The notes: generated by a model from the letters alone, not told the origin. A stretch of DNA of 34,914 nt from Dehalococcoidia bacterium (GCA_030605665.1 JAUWHW010000060.1:1-34914), one strand, 5' to 3'; positions 7,835-15,420 are shown, numbered from the stretch's first letter. Translations and numbers: made by a program.

Positions 7835-8215
7835 CTAATCTGAAACGGTTATGTAATGTTTTATTTTGTTAAATGTTCCCTCGCCGATGCCCTCCACCTG
7901 GAACAAGTCCTCAATCCGTTTGAAGGGGCCATTTTCATTGCGGTAATCCACAATAGCCTGGGCTCTGGAAGGGCCTATCCCTGGCAATGCTTCAAGAAGC
8001 CAGGCTTCTGCTTGATTGATGTCTACTTTTTGAGGGAGGCTGGCTTTACCTTCTCGCGGAATGCAAATTTTGATATTATCTAGGTCAGCGTCAGTTTCAA
8101 TGCCGACGCTTGAAAGAAGAGCCTGTATAGTGTCGTCTTCTTTCAGAGGATGGAATCCAGTGATATAATGAAGTTTAGCTGAACTTAGAAGGAAAAACAA
8201 AATGCATATTGGCAA
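7835..8215 (-). CDS. ComEA-like helix-hairpin-helix DNA-binding protein
   Basis: The C-terminal half, VDINQAEAWLLEALPGIGPSRAQAI followed by FKRIEDLFQVEGIGEGTFNKIK, is the tandem helix-hairpin-helix domain of ComEA, the DNA receptor of natural competence. The middle (about residues 18-55) resembles a degenerate SLBB domain, as in full-length ComEA. The N-terminus, MPICILFFLLSSA, would be a short hydrophobic membrane anchor. At 126 residues it is shorter than typical ComEA (about 200). The only usual start is TTG at 8215, with no ribosome-binding site and a stop four codons further upstream, so the gene may be 5'-truncated or decaying. It is the only protein gene called on the minus strand, and no comEC is visible. 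Confidence 0.7.
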   Translation of the reverse strand: MPICILFFLLSSAKLHYITGFHPLKEDDTIQALLSSVGIETDADLDNIKICIPREGKASLPQKVDINQAEAWLLEALPGIGPSRAQAIVDYRNENGPFKRIEDLFQVEGIGEGTFNKIKHYITVSD

Positions 8216-8238
8216 AATAATGTTATGTTAGATTACTG

Positions 8239-8268
8239 TTGACAAGAGCTAACGATACTATGTATTCT
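8239..8268 (+). promoter_or_regulatory. candidate promoter of the ABC transporter operon
   Basis: A perfect TTGACA (8239-8244) is followed after 18 bases by TATTCT (8263-8268). The predicted start near 8275 would give a leader of roughly 380 bases before the binding-protein gene. Confidence 0.4.
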
Positions 8269-8451
8269 AGATATTTGTGGGGTTGATATAAAAGAAAAAT
8301 GATTGAATTAAGTTACAGCAAAATTAGCACGGATGTTGTTGATTTCGCCAAATAAAATTGTAGCTGAAGCATTAGAGCAAGAGAGAAGGAAAAGGCCAGG
8401 TCGAGTAAGGGAGCAGTTGGTTAAATGAAGTGGATTAATATCTATGTTTCA

Positions 8452-8528
8452 ACCCTCCTTTCTTTGTTTTGTTTTCATATTGCATAGGCTCGTTCTATCC
8501 CAGGGCGGGCCTATGCAGGTATAGGAGG
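8452..8528 (+). promoter_or_regulatory. leader hairpin with anti-SD arm
   Basis: TGCATAGGC (8481-8489) pairs with GCCTATGCA (8509-8517). Outside it, CCTCCT (8454-8459) can pair with AGGAGG (8523-8528), the ribosome-binding site of the ORF at 8533. The longer CCTCCTTTCTTT (8454-8465) is also a perfect 12-base complement of AAAGAAAGGAGG (8637-8648), the ribosome-binding site of the binding-protein gene. Either pairing would hide a ribosome-binding site, so translational control is plausible. Confidence 0.4.
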
Positions 8529-8532
8529 TGAT

Positions 8533-8625
8533 ATGGAAGTTTATGACTTGAGTAAAACAGACGGAGGTGATGCCTATGCAGAATTGGCTCTCAGGAAAGA
8601 CTGGGTGACATTCAGCAAAGACTGA
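8533..8625 (+). CDS. possible 30-aa leader peptide
   Basis: A 30-codon frame starts at ATG 8533, directly after AGGAGGTGAT, and ends with TGA at 8623-8625. The product begins MEVYDLSKTDGG and ends WVTFSKD; it is polar, with no signal peptide or known domain. It lies 30 bases before the ABC binding-protein gene, inside a leader that can fold over its ribosome-binding site. The strong site is the main support; it may instead be a chance frame. Confidence 0.35.
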   Translation: MEVYDLSKTDGGDAYAELALRKDWVTFSKD

Positions 8626-8655
8626 TAAAAAATATTAAAGAAAGGAGGAAAAATT

Positions 8656-9744
8656 ATGAAGTCGAAATGGTTGATTAGTGTGGGATTGGTTGTTTGTTTG
8701 TTGATGGCCTTTGCTCTTCCCATGTGTGCTCCTGCCCCACCAGTTGAGGAAGAGGAGGAAGAGGAGGAAAAAGTGGAAGAGCTCGCAAAATATATAAGGG
8801 CTTACATGGCTGTAACTCCGGAAAACAATATAGAGCTATGCAACTTTATTAAAGAAGAACTGGGTGTCGAAGTTAGACAAACTTACACGAGTTGCGGAGA
8901 GACTGAAGCCAAATTGAGAGCTGAAGTTCCTAATTTTGCTGCGGATATGGTTATACATATGTGTGGACCGCAAGCTTTTGTCGCTAAAGAAGAAGGATGG
9001 TCCGTACCCTATGATTCTCCAACATGGCGGGGGGCAAGTGAGATATGGAAAGATCCTGATAATTATTGGTGGAGTCACGGAAACCTTTCATTCTATTTGG
9101 TGGGCAGTAAAGAAAGGCTTGACGCAGCAGGTTATGAGATGCCTGAGAGTTGGGATGAACTTTTAGAACCAAAGTGGAAAGATGAGATTGTTACATCCTC
9201 CCCATTAACCTCTGGTGCTGCTTACAGGATACTATTTTCCTTTGTCACACTCTATGGACTCAATACTGGTAAAGGAGAGGAGGGAGGATGGGAATACTAT
9301 GAAGCATTGAACAAAAACATACACCATTATACCAAGAGTGGTAATGCTCCTTCTGACCTATGTGGCAGAGGAGAATTTATGCTGGGCATCGCGTATTCAG
9401 TGGGTGCCTTAGATAGAGTTAAGAAAGATTATCCCATTTATTGTACAGTTCCTAAGGAAGGGACTGGCATCGGTCCTGCTCCCTCGTTTATTCTTAAAGG
9501 AACTGAGAAGGAGTATACCTGTCAGAAAATTATAGACTTGTTTGGGAGTCATGAGGGCTGTCAATTTATGGCCAATCTTGCAGGTTATGACACGAAAGAT
9601 CCTATGGCGGTCGGTCCTACTTTTGCTGAAGTTTTTCCAGAAGGGATTAATTATATCCCCAACATTGATTTGAAATGGGCTTATGACAATAAGGCTAGGC
9701 TTTTGGATGAGTGGAGAGACAGAATTGGCAGACCGGTAAAGTAA
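8656..9744 (+). CDS. ABC transporter substrate-binding lipoprotein (iron/polyamine type)
   Basis: This 362-residue protein begins with a lipoprotein-like signal (residues 1-23) ending LPMC at Cys24; the Met at -1 is unusual for a lipobox. A Pro-rich and poly-Glu tether (about residues 25-42) follows, as often seen in uncultured Chloroflexota lipoproteins. The body resembles the extracellular solute-binding family 1/AfuA-like group, with YEMPESWDELLEPKWKDEIV as the usual hinge-region block. The start follows AAAGAAAGGAGG. The next gene encodes the permease, supporting an importer role. The ligand (ferric iron complex, thiamine, polyamine or another small molecule) is not determined. Confidence 0.85.
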   Translation: MKSKWLISVGLVVCLLMAFALPMCAPAPPVEEEEEEEEKVEELAKYIRAYMAVTPENNIELCNFIKEELGVEVRQTYTSCGETEAKLRAEVPNFAADMVIHMCGPQAFVAKEEGWSVPYDSPTWRGASEIWKDPDNYWWSHGNLSFYLVGSKERLDAAGYEMPESWDELLEPKWKDEIVTSSPLTSGAAYRILFSFVTLYGLNTGKGEEGGWEYYEALNKNIHHYTKSGNAPSDLCGRGEFMLGIAYSVGALDRVKKDYPIYCTVPKEGTGIGPAPSFILKGTEKEYTCQKIIDLFGSHEGCQFMANLAGYDTKDPMAVGPTFAEVFPEGINYIPNIDLKWAYDNKARLLDEWRDRIGRPVK

Positions 9745-9768
9745 AAATAGTTTGATACGTAGGGGAAT

Positions 9769-11457
9769 GTGGCGGAAGCAAGAACATTAACTCGCCCCAG
9801 AGCTGTGTGGCAAAATATAAAGAATTTTTTTGCTGCGCATACCATTAGCACTACAGGCGGTTTGTTATTCTTGCTTCTCGCTCTTTTTCTCCTCTGGCCT
9901 ATCATAGCAGTGCTGCTAAAGAGCATAGTTGGTCCAGAGGGATTTACTCTAGAGTATTACAAGAAATTCGTAGGTCATAGCTACTATTATAGTTCTCTTT
10001 TTAACAGCTTGCTTCTTGGCGTCCTGACCACATCGGTATGTCTAAGCGTTGGTTTTTGTGTTGCTTATCTGACTACCCGAGGACCTGTATATCTTCGTAG
10101 ACCTTTAAAACTGATTACTTTATCACCGCTGATAGCACCGCCTTATATATTTGCCCTTTCACTAATAATACTTCTGGGACGAAACGGAGTAATCACCAAT
10201 GCGCTTAATCTTAGCTGGAGTATCTATGGCTTTAAAGGATGTGTTGTCGCTCAGACACTGGGGTTTCTTCCTCTGGCTTACTTGATGATTGAGAATACCC
10301 TTAGCTCTCTTAGTCCAAACTTAGAAGATAGCGCGGCTAATTTGGGGGCTACAGAAGGAAAAATTTTACGCACTATTACCCTTCCTTTGCTGGTCCCGGG
10401 CTTTCTAAAAGCTGCTCTCATAATTTTTGTTATGGCTATGGCGGAGTTTGGTAATGTGGTGCTTTTAAGTGGGCGGACTGCGTTCCTGGCACCGGATACT
10501 TATTTTATGATTATTGGAGAGGCTGACTTTAATATGGCTAGTGTTTTGTCCATGTTTTTAATTTTCCCTGCCGTGGTCATTTTCATTGCACAAAACTATC
10601 TGATCAGGGGCAAAGGTTATGCTACTATCGTGGGTAAGCCCGTAGCCGCAGAACCTAGGCATATAGGTCCAGCTATCCTAATACCAATGCTTGCTGCATC
10701 TTTTATTGCTTGTGGCCTCATTTTACTCACTTATGTAGTGGTTGGAGTGGGGGCCTTTACAAAGCTTGTGGGAATCTACAATACATTTACACTCAGCCAT
10801 ATTTTGGATATAGGTGGTAGTATAGCACTGGTTAACAGTGTAAAAATATCCTCCCTTGCTGGTTTATTGGGTGCGATGTTGGGTGTTTTGCTAGCTTATG
10901 TGATTGTGCGAGGAAAGTTTAAAGGTCGAACTACTCTTGAAGGAGTCTCTCTATCGGGAATTGCTCTACCTGGTACTGTTCTAGGAATTGGTTATTTATT
11001 GGCTTTTAACAATCCACCTTTGCTGCTTACTGGGACAATAATGATTCTCGTTACTAATTGTGTATTCCGTCATCTGGCAATAGGCGAGGAAGCGGGGATC
11101 ATCAAGCTACAACAGCTCAGTATTGAAGTTGAAGAGGCATCTTTGAATTTGGGAGCCAGCACTACTACGACATTCAGGAGAATAGTTTTGCCCATTATCT
11201 TCCCTGCATTCATGTATGGGTTTCTTTATGTTTTTATGCGTTCAATGATAGGTTTAAGTGCTGTAATTTTCATTGCCTCTCCAGGATATCCTTTGGCCTC
11301 TATATATATCTTCGATGCGGCTACTTATGGACAGCTAGGAGTAGCGTGTGCCACGATTCTGAAGCTAATCATAATTGAAAGCGCTTGTCTGGCACTAGTG
11401 CAGTTCCTAAGCAAATGGACAGGATTAAGTGTAACAAGAAAGGGGGTTTTAGAATGA
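9769..11457 (+). CDS. ABC transporter permease, two fused membrane domains (FbpB-like)
   Basis: This 562-residue membrane protein contains two binding-protein-dependent permease domains in one chain, as in ferric-iron FbpB/AfuB and ThiP permeases. The two cytoplasmic EAA loops are visible: LEDSAANLGATEGKILRTITLP in the first half and VEEASLNLGASTTTTFRRIVLP in the second; these dock the ATPase. The GTG start at 9769 is 24 bases after the binding-protein gene and follows AGGGGA. The stop overlaps the next ATG as ATGA. The ATP-binding subunit that normally completes such an operon is absent, so it must be supplied from elsewhere. Confidence 0.88.
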   Translation: MAEARTLTRPRAVWQNIKNFFAAHTISTTGGLLFLLLALFLLWPIIAVLLKSIVGPEGFTLEYYKKFVGHSYYYSSLFNSLLLGVLTTSVCLSVGFCVAYLTTRGPVYLRRPLKLITLSPLIAPPYIFALSLIILLGRNGVITNALNLSWSIYGFKGCVVAQTLGFLPLAYLMIENTLSSLSPNLEDSAANLGATEGKILRTITLPLLVPGFLKAALIIFVMAMAEFGNVVLLSGRTAFLAPDTYFMIIGEADFNMASVLSMFLIFPAVVIFIAQNYLIRGKGYATIVGKPVAAEPRHIGPAILIPMLAASFIACGLILLTYVVVGVGAFTKLVGIYNTFTLSHILDIGGSIALVNSVKISSLAGLLGAMLGVLLAYVIVRGKFKGRTTLEGVSLSGIALPGTVLGIGYLLAFNNPPLLLTGTIMILVTNCVFRHLAIGEEAGIIKLQQLSIEVEEASLNLGASTTTTFRRIVLPIIFPAFMYGFLYVFMRSMIGLSAVIFIASPGYPLASIYIFDAATYGQLGVACATILKLIIIESACLALVQFLSKWTGLSVTRKGVLE

Positions 11458-12209
11458 AGATTAAATGGCACGGCTGGGCAGACTTTGAGTTTACGACTAG
11501 AAAAGGTATAAAGATATTGGCTGATGCCTACTATAACGGCCCAAATAAGCCAGAAGATGTTAAGGAAGTTGACTATATGGTAATAACACATGGGTCTTTT
11601 GACCATGCTTTGAATTGGGTGAATATTGCAAAGAGAACAAATCCCAAAATGATTTTTTGTGATCATGGCACTAAAATCCATGGCTTAAAAAATGGACTCC
11701 CTAAAGATAAATTTCGTATTATGGTTCCTGGTTTTTCATATGAGTTTGATAATATACGGTTTAAGTGTGTTCAGAGTGTTCATGTAGCTATTTTTATTTC
11801 CAGGAATGGAGATCCGGAGCCAGGGGCTATTGGAGAAAAAGAGGGAGAAGCTATTACAAGTTTCCCTTTTAGCGTAATTATCAGAGATAATGATGGGAGT
11901 TCAGTATATGTGCCAGGAGATACCGCCGTTGGTCCTCATCTTAGGACGATAGGAGAACTCTATAGACCAAATGTTTCACTCTTACACTGTGTAGGTGCTC
12001 CTGGCTGGTCAGCCGAAATGACGCCAAAAGAAGCAGCGTTAGCCTTACAGTGGTTAGGCTCTCAGGTAGCTATCCCAATGCATTATGACCCCAGCAATGC
12101 ATTTATGAATCAAGAAGTAAATAAGTTTATTGAATACTGTCGCTTTTTATGTCCCTCTGCAAAAGTTGTGAAATTGAAACCTGGAGAGACTTTTGAGTAC
12201 TCTACTTAA
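11454..12209 (+). CDS. metallo-beta-lactamase-fold hydrolase-like protein
   Basis: This 251-residue protein starts MKIKWHGWADFEF, typical of the UPF0173/YtkL-like branch of the metallo-beta-lactamase fold. The metal motif expected as HxHxDH reads THGSFDH, so the second His is Ser. Further candidate ligands remain: VPGDTAV (Asp) and IPMHYD (His). The ATG at 11454 overlaps the permease stop (ATGA) and follows GGGGG, so it is translationally coupled to the ABC permease. Family members include N-acyl-phosphatidylethanolamine phospholipase-D-like and L-ascorbate-6-phosphate lactonase-like hydrolases. The altered site may mean one bound metal or changed activity. Confidence 0.75.
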   Translation: MKIKWHGWADFEFTTRKGIKILADAYYNGPNKPEDVKEVDYMVITHGSFDHALNWVNIAKRTNPKMIFCDHGTKIHGLKNGLPKDKFRIMVPGFSYEFDNIRFKCVQSVHVAIFISRNGDPEPGAIGEKEGEAITSFPFSVIIRDNDGSSVYVPGDTAVGPHLRTIGELYRPNVSLLHCVGAPGWSAEMTPKEAALALQWLGSQVAIPMHYDPSNAFMNQEVNKFIEYCRFLCPSAKVVKLKPGETFEYST

Positions 12210-12220
12210 TGATAAACGAT

Positions 12221-12345
12221 GCCCTGCCTTGGCGGGGGTAGCTTTTCCTTTCAGTACTCTCTTGGGGATACCTCCGAGGCTTTTTTACCAGCAGCGCACA
12301 CACACCAGCTTTTGCGGCCTTAAATAGTCCCGCAAGGCAGGGCAA
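12221..12345 (+). repeat. structured intergenic repeat, copy C
   Basis: This third copy starts 12 bases after the metallo-hydrolase-fold gene. The outer stem GCCCTGCCTTG (12221-12231) pairs perfectly over 11 bases with CAAGGCAGGGC (12333-12343). Compared with copy B, one C-G pair is T-A there, so both sides changed together. The inner hairpin GGGGGTA (12234-12240)/TACTCTC (12255-12261) needs two G-U pairs, valid only in plus-strand RNA. Confidence 0.85.
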
Positions 12346-12370
12346 GTTTAGATGAAGGAGTGGTTGCTTC

Positions 12371-12460
12371 TGGCGGAGGGGGTGGGATTCGAACCCACGT
12401 TCGCTTGAAAGCGAAAACGGTTTTCAAGACCGCCACCATAGGCCACTCGGTCACCCCTCC
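12371..12460 (-). tRNA. tRNA-Ser (anticodon UGA)
   Basis: Read on the minus strand, the 5' arm GGAGGGG pairs with CCCCTCC, followed by discriminator G and an encoded CCA end. The anticodon loop CTTGAAA holds TGA. A long variable arm with TTCGCTT/AAGCGAA pairing marks a class II tRNA, and GGTTCGAATCC is the T arm. All parts are present in 90 bases. Confidence 0.95.
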
Positions 12461-12470
12461 AGCGCATCAA

Positions 12471-12500
12471 AGTATAGGTAAAGGAGATGTCAGCAGTCAA
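12471..12500 (-). promoter_or_regulatory. promoter of tRNA-Ser
   Basis: On the minus strand TTGACT (12500-12495) and TATACT (12476-12471) are 18 bases apart. The expected start is near 12464, a few bases before the mature tRNA 5' end at 12460. Confidence 0.6.
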
Positions 12501-12546
12501 ACCAAGCCAAGGTAAAGAACTTGATACTACGAGTTTTTCTAATTTG

Positions 12547-12555
12547 TGCTAATAT
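12547..12555 (+). promoter_or_regulatory. candidate extended -10 box for thiE
   Basis: TGC followed by TAATAT (12550-12555) fits an extended -10 element. The predicted start near 12562 is about 5 bases before the ATG at 12567. No -35 box is obvious. Confidence 0.35.
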
Positions 12556-12566
12556 TCTTTACACTA

Positions 12567-13637
12567 ATGCCTTTCCAGGAATTGCGTATTGTCGACGCTA
12601 ACCTCAACCGTGCAAGCGAAGGCTTGCGTCTTCTTGAAGATATCGCTCGCTTTATCCTCAATGACTCTACATTAAGTCAACAATTTAAAAATCTGCGCCA
12701 TAATTTAGCTGAGGAAACTAAATTATTGGGCATAAAGCTTCTATCCCACAGGGACGCAGAACACGATGTTGGTGCAACCCTCACCAAACCCTCTCCCTTC
12801 GAGGGAGAGGGTTTGGGTGAGTCTCAGCGAGACTTGCCCAGTGTGATTACAGCTAATGCTAAAAGAGCGGAGGAATCTCTACGCACAATAGAGGAGCTAG
12901 CTAAATTGCCGCAGATGAGCTCAATGCTGAATTCGGCCAAATTTGAGTCACTAAGATTTACCCTTTATACCCTGGAGCAACAATTGATCTCCAGGATATT
13001 ACGCCAGGACAAAATAAAACGACTAGCTGGACTTTATGTTATCCTGGATAGGCCAACCTTAGCTGGCAGAAATGAACTAGCGATTGTCGAGCAAGTTATC
13101 CAAGGCGGTATTAAAGTTATCCAGCTTCGCGATAAACAGGGTTGCAAAGCAGAATTGCTGCCTATAGCCCAAAAAATTAAGGCCCTCTGTGGTAAATCTG
13201 GCACTCTGCTTATAATCAATGATTATCTTGATTTAGCCCTAGCTGTTGATGCTGACGGACTTCACATAGGACAAAGAGACCTACCTCTGCCTATCATCCG
13301 ACGGGAATTGCCCATAGATAAAGTAGTTGGCTGTTCCGTCAACACAGTATCGCAAGCGGTAAAGGCGCAAAGCGAGGGAGCAGATTATATCGCTGTAGGC
13401 TCTATATTTCCTACACCGACAAAGAAGGGTGCTACCGTAGTTGGAGTAGATAGACTCAGGCAAATCAGACAAGTTGTATCTTCTCCTTTGGTGGCTATTG
13501 GTGGCATCAACGAAAATAACATCAGTCAGGTTATAGCCGCAGGCGCCAATTCTGCAGCTGTAATTAGCGCTATCTTGAGCCAGGAAGATGTCATAGGAGC
13601 TGTGCAGCAGCTGAAGGCAAAAATGGAAATGAGCTAA
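12567..13637 (+). CDS. thiE: thiamine-phosphate synthase with N-terminal accessory domain
   Basis: Residues from about 155 to the end form a ThiE TIM barrel, which joins HMP pyrophosphate and thiazole phosphate to thiamine phosphate. Visible blocks are GLYVILD, VIQLRDKQ, LLIINDYLDLALAVDADGLH, IGQRDLP, YIAVGSIFPTPTKK and ALVAIGGI-type VAIGGINENN. Residues 1-145 are the helical accessory domain often fused to ThiE (RIVDANLNRASEGLRLLEDIARF and ANAKRAEESLRTIEE). That domain contains an in-frame palindromic element (12780-12821) encoding about 14 residues around LTKPSPFEGEGLGES. I chose ATG 12567 because the family block starts just after it; GTG 12546 is the alternative. No Shine-Dalgarno sequence is present. 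Confidence 0.88.
   Translation: MPFQELRIVDANLNRASEGLRLLEDIARFILNDSTLSQQFKNLRHNLAEETKLLGIKLLSHRDAEHDVGATLTKPSPFEGEGLGESQRDLPSVITANAKRAEESLRTIEELAKLPQMSSMLNSAKFESLRFTLYTLEQQLISRILRQDKIKRLAGLYVILDRPTLAGRNELAIVEQVIQGGIKVIQLRDKQGCKAELLPIAQKIKALCGKSGTLLIINDYLDLALAVDADGLHIGQRDLPLPIIRRELPIDKVVGCSVNTVSQAVKAQSEGADYIAVGSIFPTPTKKGATVVGVDRLRQIRQVVSSPLVAIGGINENNISQVIAAGANSAAVISAILSQEDVIGAVQQLKAKMEMS
12780..12821. repeat. palindromic element inserted in frame in thiE
   Basis: CTCACCAAACCCTCTCCC (12780-12797) and GGGAGAGGGTTTGGGTGAG (12803-12821) form an 18-bp stem with one bulged base and a 5-base loop. It looks like a mobile REP-type palindrome and keeps the thiE frame open. Confidence 0.75.
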
Positions 13638-13682
13638 AGCTCATCCAGGGGAAAGAGATTCGATTAGGAAAGTAGAATATAG

Positions 13683-14315
13683 ATGTCAAAGCCGATAGAA
13701 GATTTAGAAGCTATCGCTACACATATTCGCTCTTACTTCGTAGTTGAGGATGAGGCACGAGAAAAAGCCCTACGCCTTTGTCGTCAGGTAGTCCAGCATA
13801 GTGCCCGGGGCATACACGCTCTGCACCACCAAGAACAAGACAAAGCTAAACAGCTTCTGGATTCAGCTTATAAATTAGTTCAAGATATAAACCACGACCT
13901 CAGCGAGCATGGCGAGCTACTTCACTCAGGATTTGTCCATGATGCCCAAAAGGAATTCTCTGAGGCATGCATCACCCTGGCTTTGATTAATAAAGAAGCT
14001 TTCCCTAAACCAGAGAATTTGGGTGTTAGTTACGCTGCTTACCTTAACGGGCTGGGTGAAGCTGTAGGCGAATTAAGGCGCTACATCTTAGATAGTTTAA
14101 GACGGAGAGATTTTTCCCGTTGTGAGGAGTTGCTTGCTACGATGGATAGCATTTACGGGGTGTTAATGACTATGGCTTTTCCCGAAGTTGTTACCCACGG
14201 CTTAAGGCGAACTACAGATGCTATACGAGGCATTGTGGAAAGAACCCGAGGCGAGTTAACAATAGCTTTAAGACAGAGAGAGTTGGAAACAAAACTTGAT
14301 AAGCTTAGTCACTGA
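13683..14315 (+). CDS. translin family protein
   Basis: This 210-residue, mostly helical protein resembles the translin family, whose archaeal and bacterial members are small nucleic-acid-binding proteins sometimes mislabelled haloacid dehalogenases. Typical features are EKALRLCRQVVQHSARGIHALHH near the N-terminus, FVHDAQKEFSEACITLALI in the middle with acidic residues that bind metal in some translins, and a C-terminal GLRRTTDAIRGIVERTRGELT. There are no membrane segments or cysteine clusters beyond isolated Cys. The ATG has only a weak AGGAAAG upstream. It follows thiE by 45 bases. Its role here is unknown; RNA binding or processing is inferred from the family. Confidence 0.7.
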   Translation: MSKPIEDLEAIATHIRSYFVVEDEAREKALRLCRQVVQHSARGIHALHHQEQDKAKQLLDSAYKLVQDINHDLSEHGELLHSGFVHDAQKEFSEACITLALINKEAFPKPENLGVSYAAYLNGLGEAVGELRRYILDSLRRRDFSRCEELLATMDSIYGVLMTMAFPEVVTHGLRRTTDAIRGIVERTRGELTIALRQRELETKLDKLSH

Positions 14316-14384
14316 TGGTGCCGTGTTTAGCAACCTCACCATTATTGAAGTAGCCCCATTCAAATCAGGTATCTGCGGAGGCTA

Positions 14385-14413
14385 TTGATTTCCTTATTAA
14401 TGTAGGATACAAT
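14385..14413 (+). promoter_or_regulatory. promoter of the first cooC-like gene
   Basis: TTGATT (14385-14390) and TACAAT (14408-14413) are separated by exactly 17 bases. The predicted start near 14420 leaves about 6 bases before the ATG at 14426, so the transcript would be nearly leaderless. Confidence 0.6.
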
Positions 14414-14425
14414 TTTGCCTTTGCT

Positions 14426-15193
14426 ATGAAAATTGCTATCAGTGGCAAAGGAGGGACAGGTAAGACAATGTTAGCGTCCTTCCTTTCTATTATATTTGCT
14501 GGGTCTAGTCGCTCTGTCCTAGCAATAGATGCCGATCCCAACGCTAATCTAGCAGCTACCCTTGGCTTTCCCCATCCTGAGAGGATAATCCCTATATCTG
14601 AAATGGGAGACTTAATTGAACAAAGGACAGGAGCGCGTCCTGGCGAGGCTATGCCTTACTTTAAGTTAAATCCCAAGGTTGATGATATACCGGAAAAGTA
14701 TTGGGTAGAGCATAACGGAATTAAATTAATGGTAATGGGGCGGTTAAAAAGGGGTGGCAGTGGTTGTTATTGTCCCGAAAACGCCTTGTTAGAAGCTTTA
14801 GTTGCCCATTTGCTCCTGCAAAGAGATGAAATGGTCATCATGGATATGGTGGCGGGGGTAGAGCATTTGGGACGGGCAACAGCGAAGGCAGTAGATGAGA
14901 TGATAGTGGTGGTGGAGCCAGGTAAAGGAAGCATTGAAACAGCCTATAGAATAAGAGAGTTGGCGAAAGATATAGGTTTACAAAATATTATAGTGGTGGG
15001 TAATAAGATCCGAAGTGATAAAGATAAGGATTTCCTGATTTCCCGTATGCCAAGCTTTGAATTCCTTGGCTTTATCCCCTATGACCAAGCCATAGTAGAA
15101 GCTGACCTCGCCGGTTTACCTCTGATTAATTCAAGTCAAAAGGTTATGAGCGATGTGAAAAGCATTACCGCTCGACTTGATAGGTTGAAGTAA
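14426..15193 (+). CDS. cooC: CooC/AcsF-type nickel-insertion ATPase
   Basis: This 255-residue cytoplasmic P-loop ATPase is of the MinD/CooC class. It has a deviant Walker A, GKGGTGKT, at residues 7-14; LAIDADPNANL as the next nucleotide block; and MDMVAGVEHLGR as the Walker B-like region. GSGCYCPENALL contains the CxC that binds metal at the dimer interface in CooC proteins. CooC/AcsF proteins mature the Ni-containing clusters of CO dehydrogenase or acetyl-CoA synthase using ATP. It leads the CODH/ACS region; a second copy ends it (29126-29893). No Shine-Dalgarno sequence precedes the ATG, but a promoter-like site lies close upstream. Confidence 0.87.
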   Translation: MKIAISGKGGTGKTMLASFLSIIFAGSSRSVLAIDADPNANLAATLGFPHPERIIPISEMGDLIEQRTGARPGEAMPYFKLNPKVDDIPEKYWVEHNGIKLMVMGRLKRGGSGCYCPENALLEALVAHLLLQRDEMVIMDMVAGVEHLGRATAKAVDEMIVVVEPGKGSIETAYRIRELAKDIGLQNIIVVGNKIRSDKDKDFLISRMPSFEFLGFIPYDQAIVEADLAGLPLINSSQKVMSDVKSITARLDRLK

Positions 15194-15420
15194 TAGAGTA
15201 AGCACGCCCAGCAAATATTGGAGGTCGTTTTAAAAATAGCTTTAGCCTTCTGACTAAGAATGAAGTTGCCCGCAGCAGTTTGAACGGGGGTGAAGATTAT
15301 CGACGGCGGTAAGGGTGAATTTAAGATTAAAGATAAAACCGATAAAGTACAAGGGCTCTTCTAAGAGGCGATAGGCTTAACTTGAGAAGATAAACTTCGG
15401 CGTTACAGGTTAATTTATCG

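Larger units (their letters stand above)
8216..8530 (+). other. long leader/intergenic region before the ABC operon
   Basis: No convincing protein gene is present. It holds a promoter-like site (8239-8268), a possible 31-codon frame from about 8332 ending in TGA near 8428 (product rich in Arg, Lys and Glu, no clear ribosome-binding site), a CU-rich anti-SD stretch (8452-8465) and a strong hairpin (8481-8517). Confidence 0.5.

Noticed and set aside
5871..12345. Repeat copies as cobalamin, TPP, SAM, Moco or glycine riboswitches
   Set aside because: None of the core motifs I know for these classes is present, and the copies follow genes rather than precede related ones.
13629..13644. ATGAGCT/AGCTCAT palindrome at the thiE stop as a terminator
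   Set aside because: The loop is only two bases and no T-run follows.
15194..15420. Gap between cooC and the NuoG-like gene with short frames, such as a 24-codon GTG frame ending near 15363
   Set aside because: The frames are short, lack clear ribosome-binding sites and resemble no family; I see neither a gene nor a structured RNA there.
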